From NCBI RefSeq assembly GCF_900182655.1, contig NZ_FXTC01000002.1, forward strand, positions 620,001-684,000: DNA of 64,000 bases. Direction: 5' to 3'. The stretch comes from Chryseobacterium rhizoplanae (lineage in GTDB: Bacteria > Bacteroidota > Bacteroidia > Flavobacteriales > Weeksellaceae). Each line of letters opens with the position of its first letter. Position 1 is the first letter of the stretch. The translations under genes were made by a program, and so were the position numbers. The notes beneath the pieces are model-generated. The model saw only the letters and a program-made list of their open reading frames with translations, was not told the DNA's origin and ran no database searches. This document shows, piece after piece, positions 24,068 to 32,762 of this stretch.

Positions 24068-25450
24068 ATGTCATTAATAAAATCTATTTCCGGAATTCGC
24101 GGAACCATTGGCGGTAAAGTAAATGATAACTTAACACCGCTGGATGTAGTAAAATTCGCTTCCGCATTCGGAACCTGGCTTCAGAATAATAAAAATAAAA
24201 AAGATCTTACCCTTGTCATCGGAAGAGATGCCAGAATTTCTGGTCAGATGGTTTCCTCTTTGGTAACTGCTACATTGCAGGGATTGGGAATTAATGTGAT
24301 AGACCTTGGACTTTCTACCACACCTACAGTAGAAATAATGGTTCCTGAACTTAATGCTGACGGAGGAATCATCCTTACCGCTTCCCACAACCCAAAACAG
24401 TGGAATGCACTTAAGTTATTAAACGAAAAAGGAGAATTCATCACCGGGGAAAACGGAGCTGAAGTACTGGCCTTGGCAGAGAGTGAAGACTTCAACTATG
24501 CGGAAGTGGATGATCTTGGAAAATATGAAACAAGAGACGATGCTTTCGATATCCATATCCAGCAGATCCTGGATTTACCAATGGTAGATGTGGAAGCAAT
24601 CAAAGCTAAAAACTTTAAAGTAGCCCTGGATGCGGTAAACTCTACAGGAGGTATTGCTATTCCTATGCTTTTGGACAAATTAGGTTGTGAAACCATCAAA
24701 TTATACTGTGAACCTACAGGTCACTTCCCGCACAATCCTGAACCTTTGAAAGAACATTTGGGAGACATCTGCGAATTGATGAAAAAAGAAAATGCAGACG
24801 TAGGAATTGTGGTAGATCCGGATGTAGACAGATTAGCCCTGATTGATGAAAAAGGTGAAATGTTTGGTGAAGAGTATACATTGGTTGCAGTTGCTGATTA
24901 CTTATTGAAACACAAAAAAGGAGCGGCTATTTCCAATCTTTCTTCCAGCCGTGCTTTGAGAGATGTGGCGCGTTCGCATGACTCAGAATATTTTGCCAGT
25001 GCCGTGGGAGAAGTAAACGTTGTTACTTTGATGAAAGAGAAAAATGCAGTCATTGGAGGAGAAGGAAACGGAGGAATTATCTATCCTGATTTACATTACG
25101 GAAGAGACTCTTTAGTAGGAGTAGCTTTATTTTTGACTCATTTGGCCAAAGAAAACAAAACCGTTTCTGAGCTAAGAGCAAGATATCCAAGCTATTTTAT
25201 GGGTAAAAAGAAAATAGAACTGACTCCGGAAATTGATGTAGACGCTATCTTAAGCAAAATGGAGCAGGAATATCAGAATGAAGACGTTTCTACTGTAGAC
25301 GGCGTTAAAATAGACTTTGAAAACAACTGGGTTCACCTTAGAAAATCTAATACAGAACCGATTATCAGAATTTATACAGAAGCTCAGTCTCAGGAAGAAG
25401 CAGATCAGTTAGGTGATGATATCATTGCTAAAATTAAAAGTTTAATCTAA
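24068..25450 (+). CDS. glmM: Phosphoglucosamine mutase
   Basis: The 460-residue alpha-D-phosphohexomutase has the four family motifs: the phosphoserine loop TASHNP (about 103-108), metal loop DPDVDRLAL (about 252), sugar loop GGEGNGGI (about 338) and the phosphate-binding loop RKSNTEPIIRIYTEA (about 426). It converts glucosamine-6-phosphate to glucosamine-1-phosphate for peptidoglycan and LPS precursors. In Bacteroidota this GlmM type is annotated also as phosphomannomutase, so substrate breadth is open. It is followed by a terminator. Confidence 0.85.
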   Translation: MSLIKSISGIRGTIGGKVNDNLTPLDVVKFASAFGTWLQNNKNKKDLTLVIGRDARISGQMVSSLVTATLQGLGINVIDLGLSTTPTVEIMVPELNADGGIILTASHNPKQWNALKLLNEKGEFITGENGAEVLALAESEDFNYAEVDDLGKYETRDDAFDIHIQQILDLPMVDVEAIKAKNFKVALDAVNSTGGIAIPMLLDKLGCETIKLYCEPTGHFPHNPEPLKEHLGDICELMKKENADVGIVVDPDVDRLALIDEKGEMFGEEYTLVAVADYLLKHKKGAAISNLSSSRALRDVARSHDSEYFASAVGEVNVVTLMKEKNAVIGGEGNGGIIYPDLHYGRDSLVGVALFLTHLAKENKTVSELRARYPSYFMGKKKIELTPEIDVDAILSKMEQEYQNEDVSTVDGVKIDFENNWVHLRKSNTEPIIRIYTEAQSQEEADQLGDDIIAKIKSLI

Positions 25451-25458
25451 AACATAAT

Positions 25459-25488
25459 AAGAACGGACATTTGTTCCGTTCTTTTTTA
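25459..25488 (+). terminator. Terminator of glmM
   Basis: GAACGGA (25461-25467) pairs with TCCGTTC (25475-25481), followed by TTTTTT. It lies 10 bases before the next gene's start. Confidence 0.85.
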
Positions 25489-25496
25489 TATCAGGT

Positions 25497-26078
25497 ATGT
25501 TTGAGCATATTAAAAACAGGTTTCCTTTCCCTAAAGAAAAATGGAGAAAATTTCTGGGAAGCTTCGAACGTATGGAAGTTCCTGCCAAAACTCTGCTTCT
25601 AAAAGAAGATGAGGTTTCCTGCAATGCCTATTATATTGAAAAAGGAATGGTAAGAGCCTGGTATAATAATGACGGAAAAGATGTCACTTTCCAGTTTTTT
25701 CTTGAAAATACAATGTTTTCTTCCCTTGAAAGTTTCAAAAAAGGCTTGCCGAGTATGGTGTCATTCGAAACCATAGAACCCTGCGTCTTATACAAAATTA
25801 ATAAACCCGATGTAGAGGCCTTCCTGGACGACGTCTATGAAAACCCTGAGCTCAGAAACCTGTTTATGGATGCTCTTTTTGAAAGGGTGTTCGATTATAT
25901 GAAACATTTCTTTTCCTTTATTAAAGATACCCCCCGGCAGCGGTATATTAATCTGACCAAAACCAAACCGGAAATTATTAAAAGAGTTCCCCAGCATTAT
26001 ATTGCTTCCTATCTGGGAATTACAACGGTGCATCTCAGCAGGATCAAAAGCAAAATATTAAAGGAGAGGCTGGAATAG
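25497..26078 (+). CDS. Crp/Fnr family transcriptional regulator
   Basis: The 193-residue protein has an N-terminal cyclic-nucleotide-binding-like beta roll (about 20-115; LLLKEDEVSCNAYYIEKGMVRAWY). A dimer helix follows, then a C-terminal winged helix (QRYINLTKTKPEIIKRVPQHYIASYLGITTVHLSRIKSKI). It is of the short Bacteroidota type that lacks the classical cAMP-binding Arg-Ser pair, so its ligand is unknown. The next plus-strand gene, the MDR oxidoreductase at 26575, may be a target, although two repeats separate them. Confidence 0.85.
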   Translation: MFEHIKNRFPFPKEKWRKFLGSFERMEVPAKTLLLKEDEVSCNAYYIEKGMVRAWYNNDGKDVTFQFFLENTMFSSLESFKKGLPSMVSFETIEPCVLYKINKPDVEAFLDDVYENPELRNLFMDALFERVFDYMKHFFSFIKDTPRQRYINLTKTKPEIIKRVPQHYIASYLGITTVHLSRIKSKILKERLE

Positions 26079-26134
26079 GGTGGAAGATGGAAGACAGAAG
26101 TTTAAAAAAGAAACTGTATAAAATCTGACTCATC

Positions 26135-26284
26135 TTAAACGCAACGTTCGCAAAGAATAATATGTATTGTTGAAAATGTTCGCAAAGGCGTTTCACTCAG
26201 CGAGGTTGATTGTTGTTTGCTGAACGAAGTGCCCTTGCGAACAAATAATAGCAATATTATGTTTTCCTAGCGTCCTCTGCGTTT
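26135..26284. repeat. MITE-like repeat unit 1
   Basis: The unit is about 150 bases long and bounded by AAACGCA (near 26138) and TGCGTTT (26278-26284) in inverted orientation. Inside, GTTCGCAAAGG and CCCTTGCGAAC form a long hairpin whose loop arms (CACTCAGC and GCTGAACGAAGTG) can pair further. It has no coding frame of note. Confidence 0.7.
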
Positions 26285-26310
26285 CAATCTCTAAATGTCA
26301 TATATTCTTT

Positions 26311-26465
26311 TTTAACGCGATGTTCGCAAAGATTAATATATATTGTTGAATACGATCGCAAAGGCGTTTCACTCAGGGAGGTTGATTGTTGTTGTTTGCT
26401 GAACGAAATGCCCTTGCGAACAAATAATAGCAATATTATGCTATCCTAGCGTCCTCTGCGTTTTT
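26311..26465. repeat. MITE-like repeat unit 2
   Basis: It is a direct repeat of 26135-26284, around 85-90% identical by eye, with a 3-base expansion of a TTG run and a mutated left end (TAACGCG). With unit 1 and the short spacer it accounts for most of the 496-base gap 26079-26574. Confidence 0.7.
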
Positions 26466-26574
26466 AATTCTATTATCAGGGTTATAAACTTTCTTTCCCA
26501 AAACCCAAATCTCATAACAAATGTTATCGTTCCACAGCATTCATCCTCAATAATTTTGTATAAAAATTAAAAGA

Positions 26575-27546
26575 ATGAAAGCAGCAGTAGTATTTGAAAA
26601 AGGAAGTATTCCTCAATATGCAGATTTCCCGGAACCGGAAACAATACAGGAAAATGAAATTTTAGTATCTGTAAAAGCAGCGTCTATTAAAAATCTTGAC
26701 AAAGCCAGGGCAGGGGGAAATCATTATTCAACAGAAAATAAGGAACATCAGCCTACAATTATAGGGACTGATGGAACAGGATATCTGGAGAATGGAAATA
26801 AAGTCTATTTTTTCAGTAAGAAAGGAACCGTAGCTGAAAAAGCGGTGGCTGATAAAAAAATGATTGTCTCAATTCCCGAAGAACTGGATTTTTCTATCGC
26901 AGCAGCATTACCCAACGCGGTTATGGGATCAGCAATGGCTTTAAAATTCAAGGCGGGATTACAGCCTGGAAATGTAGTATTGATCAATGGAGCAACAGGA
27001 ATTACGGGAAGAATAGCCGTTCAGATAGCCAAATTATACGGCGCCCGAAAAGTCATCGTTACCGGGAGAAATGAAGAATCCTTGCAGGCTTTGCGTGAAC
27101 TGGGAGCTGATGAGGTGGTTTCTCTCAAACAAGAGGATCATGACTTTAAAAAAAAAATAAAAGAAATTCACCAGCAAACTCCTATAGATGTTGTTTTGGA
27201 TTATATCTGGGGCCATTCCGTAGAAATGATATTGTCAGCTTTCAAAGGAGACGGCACGTTTTCCCACAAAACAAAACTGGTAACAATAGGAGGAATGAGC
27301 GGTGATACCATTCAGCTGTCTTCACAGATTCTCAGAGGAACTGATATTCAGATTTCAGGATCAGGATTGGGCAGCTGGACGAAAGAAGAATCTGCACGAC
27401 TTTTCACGGAAATCATTCCGGAAATGTACCAGGCAGCCGTAGAAGGAAAAATTAAAATGGATACAGAAGACGTTGATATTAAAAATATCGAAACCGTGTG
27501 GAATGCTGAGATACAAAGCGGAAAACGTCTGGTCATAAGAATTTAA
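26575..27546 (+). CDS. MDR-family NAD(P)-dependent oxidoreductase (quinone reductase-like)
   Basis: The 323-residue zinc-free medium-chain dehydrogenase/reductase has the N-terminal GroES-like domain (AAVVFEKGSIPQYADFPEPE) and the Rossmann motif INGATGITGRIAVQIAKLYGA (about 141-161), followed by VTGRN. There are no structural-zinc cysteines, which places it near quinone reductases. It probably reduces quinones or enones. It is divergent in neither direction and is preceded by the Crp-type gene and repeats. Confidence 0.85.
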   Translation: MKAAVVFEKGSIPQYADFPEPETIQENEILVSVKAASIKNLDKARAGGNHYSTENKEHQPTIIGTDGTGYLENGNKVYFFSKKGTVAEKAVADKKMIVSIPEELDFSIAAALPNAVMGSAMALKFKAGLQPGNVVLINGATGITGRIAVQIAKLYGARKVIVTGRNEESLQALRELGADEVVSLKQEDHDFKKKIKEIHQQTPIDVVLDYIWGHSVEMILSAFKGDGTFSHKTKLVTIGGMSGDTIQLSSQILRGTDIQISGSGLGSWTKEESARLFTEIIPEMYQAAVEGKIKMDTEDVDIKNIETVWNAEIQSGKRLVIRI

Positions 27547-27753
27547 CCCCAATTTCCATTTTTTTATCCACAATCCTTTTATCGGTTTTCTTTTTTTACT
27601 ATTTTTATAATAGAAATTTATGAACTGGAAAATTCAAAAAAAAGTTGCAACTTTGCATAAATATTTGAATATCAGTTTCAGATGTATTATTAACTAACCG
27701 TTTGCCGAGGTTTGTAAGCAAATTCAGACATCAGGCCGACAAAGAGGACACTA

Positions 27754-29136
27754 TTGGAAGAGTATTTTGGAAATGAACTTGTAAAAAAGTTCGAGGAAAT
27801 GATGGAAAACAATGACGAATTCTACTTTGATACAGAAGAGTTGGAAGACATTATTGTTTATTATTTGGAGCTTGGTGATTTTAATTACGCTGATATGGCG
27901 GTTAATTATGGACTTAAGCTTCATCCCAATTCATTGGATATCAAGATCAAAAGACTTGAGATCCTTTTGGAGTGGGAAGACTATAATATGGCGAAAGAAC
28001 TTATCAATGAGCTGAAAGGTGCTTCTATGGAGAACACAGACTTTTTGGTTTGTTACGCCAAATATTATTCGAGCTTAGGAAATCCCAGAAAATCCATTGA
28101 AATTTGTAAAAAAGCTTTGACATTAGAGGAAGAAGAAAACTTTCTCCACAACTTTATTGCGGATGAATATGTGAATCTCGGAGATCCTTTTAACGCACTT
28201 AAACATTACAGAAAAGCACTGAAAGAAGATCCTACGGATGAATATTCGCTGGAAAACTGTATGGTGTGCTTCAGTGACCTGAATAAGAGCGAGGAGGCTA
28301 TAGCCTTTCTTAATGAATATTTAGATGAATTCCCTTATTCTGAAACCGCCTGGTTTGAATACGGACAATTCTATTTCAACAGAAAAAATTATGATGAAGC
28401 CATAAGAGGCTATGATTATTTGTTGGCAATCAACTCAAACTCTGTAGGAGTATATGCCAATAAATCAGCCTGTTATGAAGCTATGGGACAATACCAGAAA
28501 GCTATCGAAACTTATGAGGAAATGCTGGAGCTGGAATACACCAAAGCATTTACTTTTTATAAGATCGGACTGTGCAATAAGGCATTAAAACAGCCTATTT
28601 TAGCTTTAAATGCATTCCAGAAATCATTGAGAGAAGACCCTCAGTTTTATCTTGCAATGATGGAGCAGTCTTATCTTTACGAAGAAATGGGCGGAATGTC
28701 TGAAGCATTGCATTATGCCAAAGAAGCTACCCAGCTGAATGAAAATAACCTTGACTACCAAAAAAGGCTAGCGTTTCTTTTCATCGACTCAGGGAAGTTT
28801 GAAGAAAGCCTTTCCTGTCTTAAAAAGCTGGTGGATGCAGAGCCTACAAGGTTTTACAACTGGTATGCCTACTCAGAAGTTTTGATGTTGGTAGGAGAGT
28901 ACGAAGATGCAGTAACTGTTTTGAACAGTGCTATAAAAAAGCATCACAGAGCTGAGCTGTTTTATCAGTTGAGTAACTGTTTTTTCAATTTGAAAGATCA
29001 GGATAAAGGAACAGAATCACTTCAGAAAGCGTTAGATCTTGATCCGTCTTTAGTTAAGGATATGCAGAAAAAATATCCTTTCATTAAAGATGAAGTGAAA
29101 AAGGTTAAAGCTACCAAAGTGAGGAAAAAGAACTAG
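27754..29136 (+). CDS. Tetratricopeptide repeat protein
   Basis: The 460-residue cytosolic protein consists almost wholly of TPR units. Typical ones are ANKSACYEAMGQYQKAIETY, KIGLCNKALKQPILALNAF and QLSNCFFNLKDQDKGTESL. The N-terminus is acidic and the C-terminus basic (VKKVKATKVRKKN). The start is TTG 27754 (MEEYFGNELVKKFEEMM); ATG 27799 is the alternative. TPR arrays mediate protein contacts; the partner is unknown. It ends before a bidirectional terminator. Confidence 0.8.
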   Translation: MEEYFGNELVKKFEEMMENNDEFYFDTEELEDIIVYYLELGDFNYADMAVNYGLKLHPNSLDIKIKRLEILLEWEDYNMAKELINELKGASMENTDFLVCYAKYYSSLGNPRKSIEICKKALTLEEEENFLHNFIADEYVNLGDPFNALKHYRKALKEDPTDEYSLENCMVCFSDLNKSEEAIAFLNEYLDEFPYSETAWFEYGQFYFNRKNYDEAIRGYDYLLAINSNSVGVYANKSACYEAMGQYQKAIETYEEMLELEYTKAFTFYKIGLCNKALKQPILALNAFQKSLREDPQFYLAMMEQSYLYEEMGGMSEALHYAKEATQLNENNLDYQKRLAFLFIDSGKFEESLSCLKKLVDAEPTRFYNWYAYSEVLMLVGEYEDAVTVLNSAIKKHHRAELFYQLSNCFFNLKDQDKGTESLQKALDLDPSLVKDMQKKYPFIKDEVKKVKATKVRKKN

Positions 29137-29157
29137 ATTAATCTAAAAAATAATATG

Positions 29158-29185
29158 AAAACCTGCACTTCTGCAGGTTTTTTTA
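29158..29185. terminator. Bidirectional terminator
   Basis: AAAACCTGCA (29158-29167) and TGCAGGTTTT (29172-29181) form a perfect 10-bp stem with a 4-base loop between convergent genes. Confidence 0.9.
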
Positions 29186-30049
29186 TTGATAATTGTACTC
29201 ATAGATGAATTTATCAGGAGTACTTGTATTGGGGTTCCCATTGGTGTCAAGAGATTGCCTGTCTTCTACAGACGGATAACCTGCGGTATTAAAAGTAGTG
29301 GTATATTTATGAGAAGTTGTTCCGGTTGCGGTTCCGCCGCCTGTTGTGGTACTGGTAAACTGTCCTTTATAAGTGCTTAAGCTGTTCTTTATATTTGAAA
29401 ACAGCATGCTTACCCCATCGCTTTCATTTCCATTAAATATAATTTTATCAAAGCCTTTTACATTCTTAAAAGGATAGTTTTTATCCGTATAAGTGTAAGT
29501 TTCCGTTTCAGTATAGTTGACAGTGTTTCCATTCACGGTTCCCGTTCCTGAGCCTACGTTGCTTACCATATTTCCATTGCTGTATGTAAAAACACTGTTT
29601 ATCACAGAAGATCCTGCAGCCCCGGAATTCGTTTGTTTTTTTACGTTAATTTCTGTAGTACTTGTGTAAGTATAAGTAAATGTAACCGTGTTTTGTACTG
29701 TACCGGTAAGAGAATATTCTTTGGTAATGGCAGAAGCCATACGGCCATTAGAATATCCGTATTCAACCGTACTTTCAAGAACGTTGTTTTCGTAATGTTT
29801 AATCCCGGTAATGTAGTCGTCTGTGTAAGTGAATTCAATTCTCTGCCCATGATTAATGTTGTTAATCATGCTGATGATTTTGGTTCCGTTGTAATTGATT
29901 TTCATTACAATACCGTCCATAGTCATTTTTGTAGGAAGAATTACGTTTTGAGTGGAAGGATCACTGTTGTCAAAAGGAGCATCATCACGCGAAGAAGAAC
30001 ACGAAAGTGTTAATAAGGCTATTGAGCCATAAAGTAGAATTTTTTTCAT
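29183..30049 (-). CDS. Hypothetical lipoprotein with YD/RHS-like beta repeats
   Basis: The 288-residue protein has a lipoprotein signal (KKILLYGSIALLTLSC; lipobox LTLSC). Successive strands of the form TYTDDYITGIKHYENN, EYGYSNGRMASAITKEY and FTYTYTSTTEINV are typical of the YD-repeat-like lipoproteins frequent in Chryseobacterium. It is rich in Thr, Ser, Asn and Tyr, in keeping with a surface or periplasmic location. Its function is unknown. Confidence 0.7.
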   Translation of the reverse strand: MKKILLYGSIALLTLSCSSSRDDAPFDNSDPSTQNVILPTKMTMDGIVMKINYNGTKIISMINNINHGQRIEFTYTDDYITGIKHYENNVLESTVEYGYSNGRMASAITKEYSLTGTVQNTVTFTYTYTSTTEINVKKQTNSGAAGSSVINSVFTYSNGNMVSNVGSGTGTVNGNTVNYTETETYTYTDKNYPFKNVKGFDKIIFNGNESDGVSMLFSNIKNSLSTYKGQFTSTTTGGGTATGTTSHKYTTTFNTAGYPSVEDRQSLDTNGNPNTSTPDKFIYEYNYQ

Positions 30050-30096
30050 AGTTATAAGTTAAATCAGTCAAATATAATTTAATTTATAATATGATT

Positions 30097-30975
30097 TTAT
30101 TTTTTTGGATTTGTTCTTAAAAATATAAGCCCTCCAATGATGATTCCGGCCCCAATAAATTGTAAATAAGTCAGCTTTTCACCATCTAAAATTCCCCAGA
30201 TAATAGCAACAATTGGCATTATTAAGGTAACCGTGGAGGCAAAAAGGGGAGAAGAAACTTTCAGCAAACGATAATTCATTGTCATCGCCAGACCCGTTCC
30301 GAAGACAGATAAAAGACTTACAAACATAAGGCCGAGCAGATTGTCTTTGGAAAAGGTGAACTCCGAGAAGAATCCAGTGCTGGTTAATGCAATAATGGAA
30401 GGAAACAATAAAACAAATGAAAAAACAAAGGCAGATAAAATAGTGGAAGAAACTTCCATAAGCTTTGATTTGACAGTTGTTGTACTCATAGCATAACACA
30501 AAGTAGCCAATAGCAGCAGTAAAATCGGAATCATTTTCAATTCTCCGCTGTCACCCCCTCCGAATGCAAGAATACAAACTCCGGTAAAGCTTATCAATGT
30601 CCCTATGATCTGTTTCTTGGTTGTTTCAAACTTCCATACCAATGCTCCTACAATAATTACAAAAATAGGCATCATAGAGTTGATGATTCCAGCAATACTG
30701 CTGCTCACTTCGGTTTCCGCTATAGGGAAAAGGAACATAGGGATAAAATTTCCGGTAAAAGCTGCCAGAATCAACCATTTCAGATGTTTTTTAGGGAAAA
30801 GCTTATAATTGGAAATAGCAACCGGAAGTAAAATAATCCCGGCAATCAGAACTCTTAAAGATCCTACCTGAAAAGGATTAAAATGCTCCAGAGATTTTTT
30901 GATTAAAATAAAGGATGATCCCCAGATAATACTCAGGATAATCAGAAGAACCCATTTTTCTTTATCCGCGTTCAT
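30097..30975 (-). CDS. EamA/DMT family transporter
   Basis: The 292-residue inner-membrane protein has ten predicted helices in two EamA repeats (IIWGSSFILIKKSLEHFNPFQVGSLR in the first; SLLSVFGTGLAMTMNYRLLK in the second). DMT exporters move amino acids, metabolites or drugs out of the cell; the substrate cannot be told from sequence. The start overlaps the end of aat by 14 bases, so the two are co-transcribed. Confidence 0.85.
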   Translation of the reverse strand: MNADKEKWVLLIILSIIWGSSFILIKKSLEHFNPFQVGSLRVLIAGIILLPVAISNYKLFPKKHLKWLILAAFTGNFIPMFLFPIAETEVSSSIAGIINSMMPIFVIIVGALVWKFETTKKQIIGTLISFTGVCILAFGGGDSGELKMIPILLLLLATLCYAMSTTTVKSKLMEVSSTILSAFVFSFVLLFPSIIALTSTGFFSEFTFSKDNLLGLMFVSLLSVFGTGLAMTMNYRLLKVSSPLFASTVTLIMPIVAIIWGILDGEKLTYLQFIGAGIIIGGLIFLRTNPKK

Positions 30976-31615
30976 TATTTTCGTGTAAGATTTTTAGAAA
31001 TTCTTTTTTAGGAATCATTTTAGCACCCAAGCTTTCGAGATGCTCTGTATGAGATTGACAGTCAATTAATTCAATAGTATTTTTATTACTTTCTACAAAA
31101 TGGATGAATCCTGCTTTGGAAGCATTGCTCACTTTAGCAAACATGCTTTCTCCACAAAAAACGTTTCCAATCTGAAGCCCGTAAAAACCACCCACAAGCT
31201 CTTCATCCTGCCACACTTCAATACTTTTGGCCAGGCCATATTCATTAAGCTGGATAAAAGTATTCATCAGCTCATCAGAAAGCCATGTTCCGGACTGGCC
31301 TTTTCGGTTCGCCTTTTGACAATTCCTGATTACTTCCCTGAAGTTTTTATTCTCTGAAAAAGTAAAAACATTTTTATTTAATATCTTTCTCATTGATTTT
31401 GAGACTTTTAATTCTTCCGGAACAAGAACAAATCTCGGATCCGGACACCACCATAGAATTTCTTCTCCGGGGTTGTACCAGGGGAAGATTCCCAGCTGAT
31501 AAGCAAACCAAATGCGCTCTACAGACAGGTCACCTCCAAAAGCAATCACTCCTTCATGACCGTCATACAGCTCAGGGTCAGGAAATGAAATCTCGTTTTC
31601 GTCTAATTGAACCAT
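30962..31615 (-). CDS. aat: Leucyl/phenylalanyl-tRNA-protein transferase
   Basis: The 217-residue protein has the family motifs FPDPELYDGHEGVIAFGGDLS, YQLGIFPWY, LWWCPDPRFVL, GLQIGNVFCGESMF and the C-terminal IDCQ. Aat adds Leu or Phe from charged tRNA to N-terminal Arg or Lys of proteins, creating N-degrons for ClpS/ClpAP. Length is normal. It is the first gene of a two-gene unit with the EamA transporter. Confidence 0.95.
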   Translation of the reverse strand: MVQLDENEISFPDPELYDGHEGVIAFGGDLSVERIWFAYQLGIFPWYNPGEEILWWCPDPRFVLVPEELKVSKSMRKILNKNVFTFSENKNFREVIRNCQKANRKGQSGTWLSDELMNTFIQLNEYGLAKSIEVWQDEELVGGFYGLQIGNVFCGESMFAKVSNASKAGFIHFVESNKNTIELIDCQSHTEHLESLGAKMIPKKEFLKILHENNERG

Positions 31616-31675
31616 GCTTAGAAAAAAAATCCCACTTCAAAAAGCAGGATTTATATTTGATCTTATATTCTTTAA

Positions 31676-32053
31676 TTAAAAAGGTAAATCATCATCATCA
31701 TCTCCGGCAAACGGATTTTCGTTTGAAACTGGAGTTGCAGATTGTTGAGACATTGCCTGAGTAGGTTCTGAAGCATTTTCAGAAACTTTCTCTACTCTCC
31801 ACCCTGTAATAGAGTTGAAGTATTTAGTTTCACCTTGAGGAGAAACCCATTCTCTACCTCTGATGTTGATTCCTACTTTTACGTTTTCTCCTTCTTTAAG
31901 GTTATCTAATAAACTGATTTTATCAGACAAAAATTCTATGTTTATCGGCTGTGGATACTGTTCTTGAGTTAAAATAACCATTTCTCTTTTTTGAAACCCG
32001 CTCGCAAATGTTTGAGCATCAAAAAGTTTCTTTACCGTTCCTTGTAATTCCAT
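31676..32053 (-). CDS. DUF3127 (SSB-like OB-fold) protein with SSB-type acidic tip
   Basis: The 125-residue protein matches DUF3127, a Bacteroidota family with an OB-like fold: MELQGTVKKLFDAQTF, KREMVILTQEQYPQPINIEFL, KVGINIRGREWVSPQGETKYFNSITGWRVE. A Gln/Ser linker leads to the C-terminal tip DDDDDLPF, which closely resembles the SSB C-terminal tip (DDDIPF) that recruits DNA repair proteins. I chose ATG 32053; a longer frame upstream encodes unlikely sequence and overlaps the region before the tRNA promoter. It may bind nucleic acid or compete for SSB partners. Confidence 0.75.
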   Translation of the reverse strand: MELQGTVKKLFDAQTFASGFQKREMVILTQEQYPQPINIEFLSDKISLLDNLKEGENVKVGINIRGREWVSPQGETKYFNSITGWRVEKVSENASEPTQAMSQQSATPVSNENPFAGDDDDDLPF

Positions 32054-32150
32054 ATCGTAAATATTAACGATGTAAAAGTAAGAAAATGAAATGTAATAAA
32101 AGGTGCCGTGAAAAAAAAATGTAGAAATTTTAATTTTTTTTCTTGAAAAG

Positions 32151-32181
32151 TTTGGTAGTAAAGGAAATTGCCCTATATTTG
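32151..32181 (+). promoter_or_regulatory. tRNA operon promoter
   Basis: TTTG (32151-32154), a 19-base spacer from 32155 and TATATTTG (32174-32181) match the Bacteroidota consensus exactly, 51 bases before the first tRNA. Confidence 0.8.
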
Positions 32182-32232
32182 CACTCACAAAAACGAAGCA
32201 AGCTCTTTAAAACTTACAATATAAAAAAACCA

Positions 32233-32314
32233 GCGGATGTGGTGTAATTGGTAGCCACGCCAGACTTAGGATCTGGTGCCGTGAGGCGTGGGGGTTCGAG
32301 TCCCTTCATCCGCA
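32233..32314 (+). tRNA. tRNA-Leu (anticodon TAG), copy 1
   Basis: The cloverleaf is complete: acceptor GCGGATG/CATCCGC, anticodon stem CCAGA/TCTGG with loop CTTAGGA, a class II variable arm and GGTTCGAGTCC T-arm. CCA is not encoded. Confidence 0.95.
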
Positions 32315-32318
32315 CTAT

Positions 32319-32394
32319 GCGAAAATAGCTCAGCTGGTAGAGCACAACCTTGCCAAGGTTGGGGTCGCGGGTTCGAATCCCGTTTTTCGCTCCA
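32319..32394 (+). tRNA. tRNA-Gly (anticodon GCC)
   Basis: Acceptor GCGAAAA/TTTTCGC, anticodon stem CAACC/GGTTG with loop TTGCCAA, T-arm GGGTTCGAATCCC, and an encoded CCA end (32392-32394). Confidence 0.95.
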
Positions 32395-32400
32395 CACCAT

Positions 32401-32484
32401 GCCCTGGTGGTGGAACTGGTAGACACGCAGGACTTAAAATCCTGTGTCCGCAAGGACGTACGGGTTCAAGTCCCGTCTGGGGTA
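32401..32484 (+). tRNA. tRNA-Leu (anticodon TAA), copy 1
   Basis: Anticodon stem CAGGA/TCCTG with loop CTTAAAA, class II variable arm (TGTCCGCAAGGACGT) and T-arm GGGTTCAAGTCCC. The acceptor has several G-T pairs but closes fully. Confidence 0.95.
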
Positions 32485-32488
32485 CAAG

Positions 32489-32520
32489 ACCCTCTGTAAT
32501 ATCTTACGGAGGGTTTTTTG
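32489..32520 (+). terminator. Terminator of the first tRNA operon
   Basis: ACCCTCTGTA (32489-32498) and TACGGAGGGT (32505-32514) pair apart from one mismatched position, followed by a T-run. Confidence 0.85.
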
Positions 32521-32553
32521 TTTTAATAGAGAGTGTTCTTTAAATAAAATTTT

Positions 32554-32561
32554 TATATTTG
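32554..32561 (+). promoter_or_regulatory. -7 element of the second tRNA unit
   Basis: TATATTTG matches TAnnTTTG and stands 44 bases before the second tRNA-Leu(TAG). It shows that the second unit probably has its own promoter. Confidence 0.6.
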
Positions 32562-32604
32562 TAAGAAATATAGCCTGAATCTGTAAATTCAGATCAGCAA
32601 ACCA

Positions 32605-32686
32605 GCGGATGTGGTGTAATTGGTAGCCACGCCAGACTTAGGATCTGGTGCCGTGAGGCGTGGGGGTTCGAGTCCCTTCATCCGCA
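32605..32686 (+). tRNA. tRNA-Leu (anticodon TAG), copy 2
   Basis: It is identical to copy 1 at 32233-32314 and shares the preceding ACCA and following CT with it. Confidence 0.95.
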
Positions 32687-32717
32687 CTGTTCTAAAATAT
32701 TTTTTAGAATCATTAAG

Positions 32718-32762
32718 AAGGTTGGAACCTCTGGTTCGGATCTTTTTTTTTGCCCACACCAT
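32718..32762 (+). pseudogene. Relic of tRNA-Gly (3' half) in the duplicated unit
   Basis: AAGGTTGG, then GTTCG and CACACCAT occur with the same spacing as in the 3' half of the intact tRNA-Gly plus its downstream spacer (32353-32400). The bases between are degenerate. The second unit therefore seems to be a copy in which tRNA-Gly has decayed. Confidence 0.5.

Noticed and set aside
26135..26465. Tandem repeats as a CRISPR array
   Set aside because: Only two long (~150 base) units with internal hairpins, no short repeat-spacer periodicity and no cas genes nearby.
29633..30013. 126-codon plus-strand frame inside the lipoprotein gene
   Set aside because: It is a shadow of the minus-strand Thr-rich gene: low-complexity Cys/Val/Phe-rich product and no start signals.
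32214..32453. Open frame on the minus strand over the first tRNA cluster ([22 protein letters not shown] product)
   Set aside because: It is antisense to tRNA-Leu and tRNA-Gly genes; this kind of product is a frequent false annotation derived from tRNA sequence.
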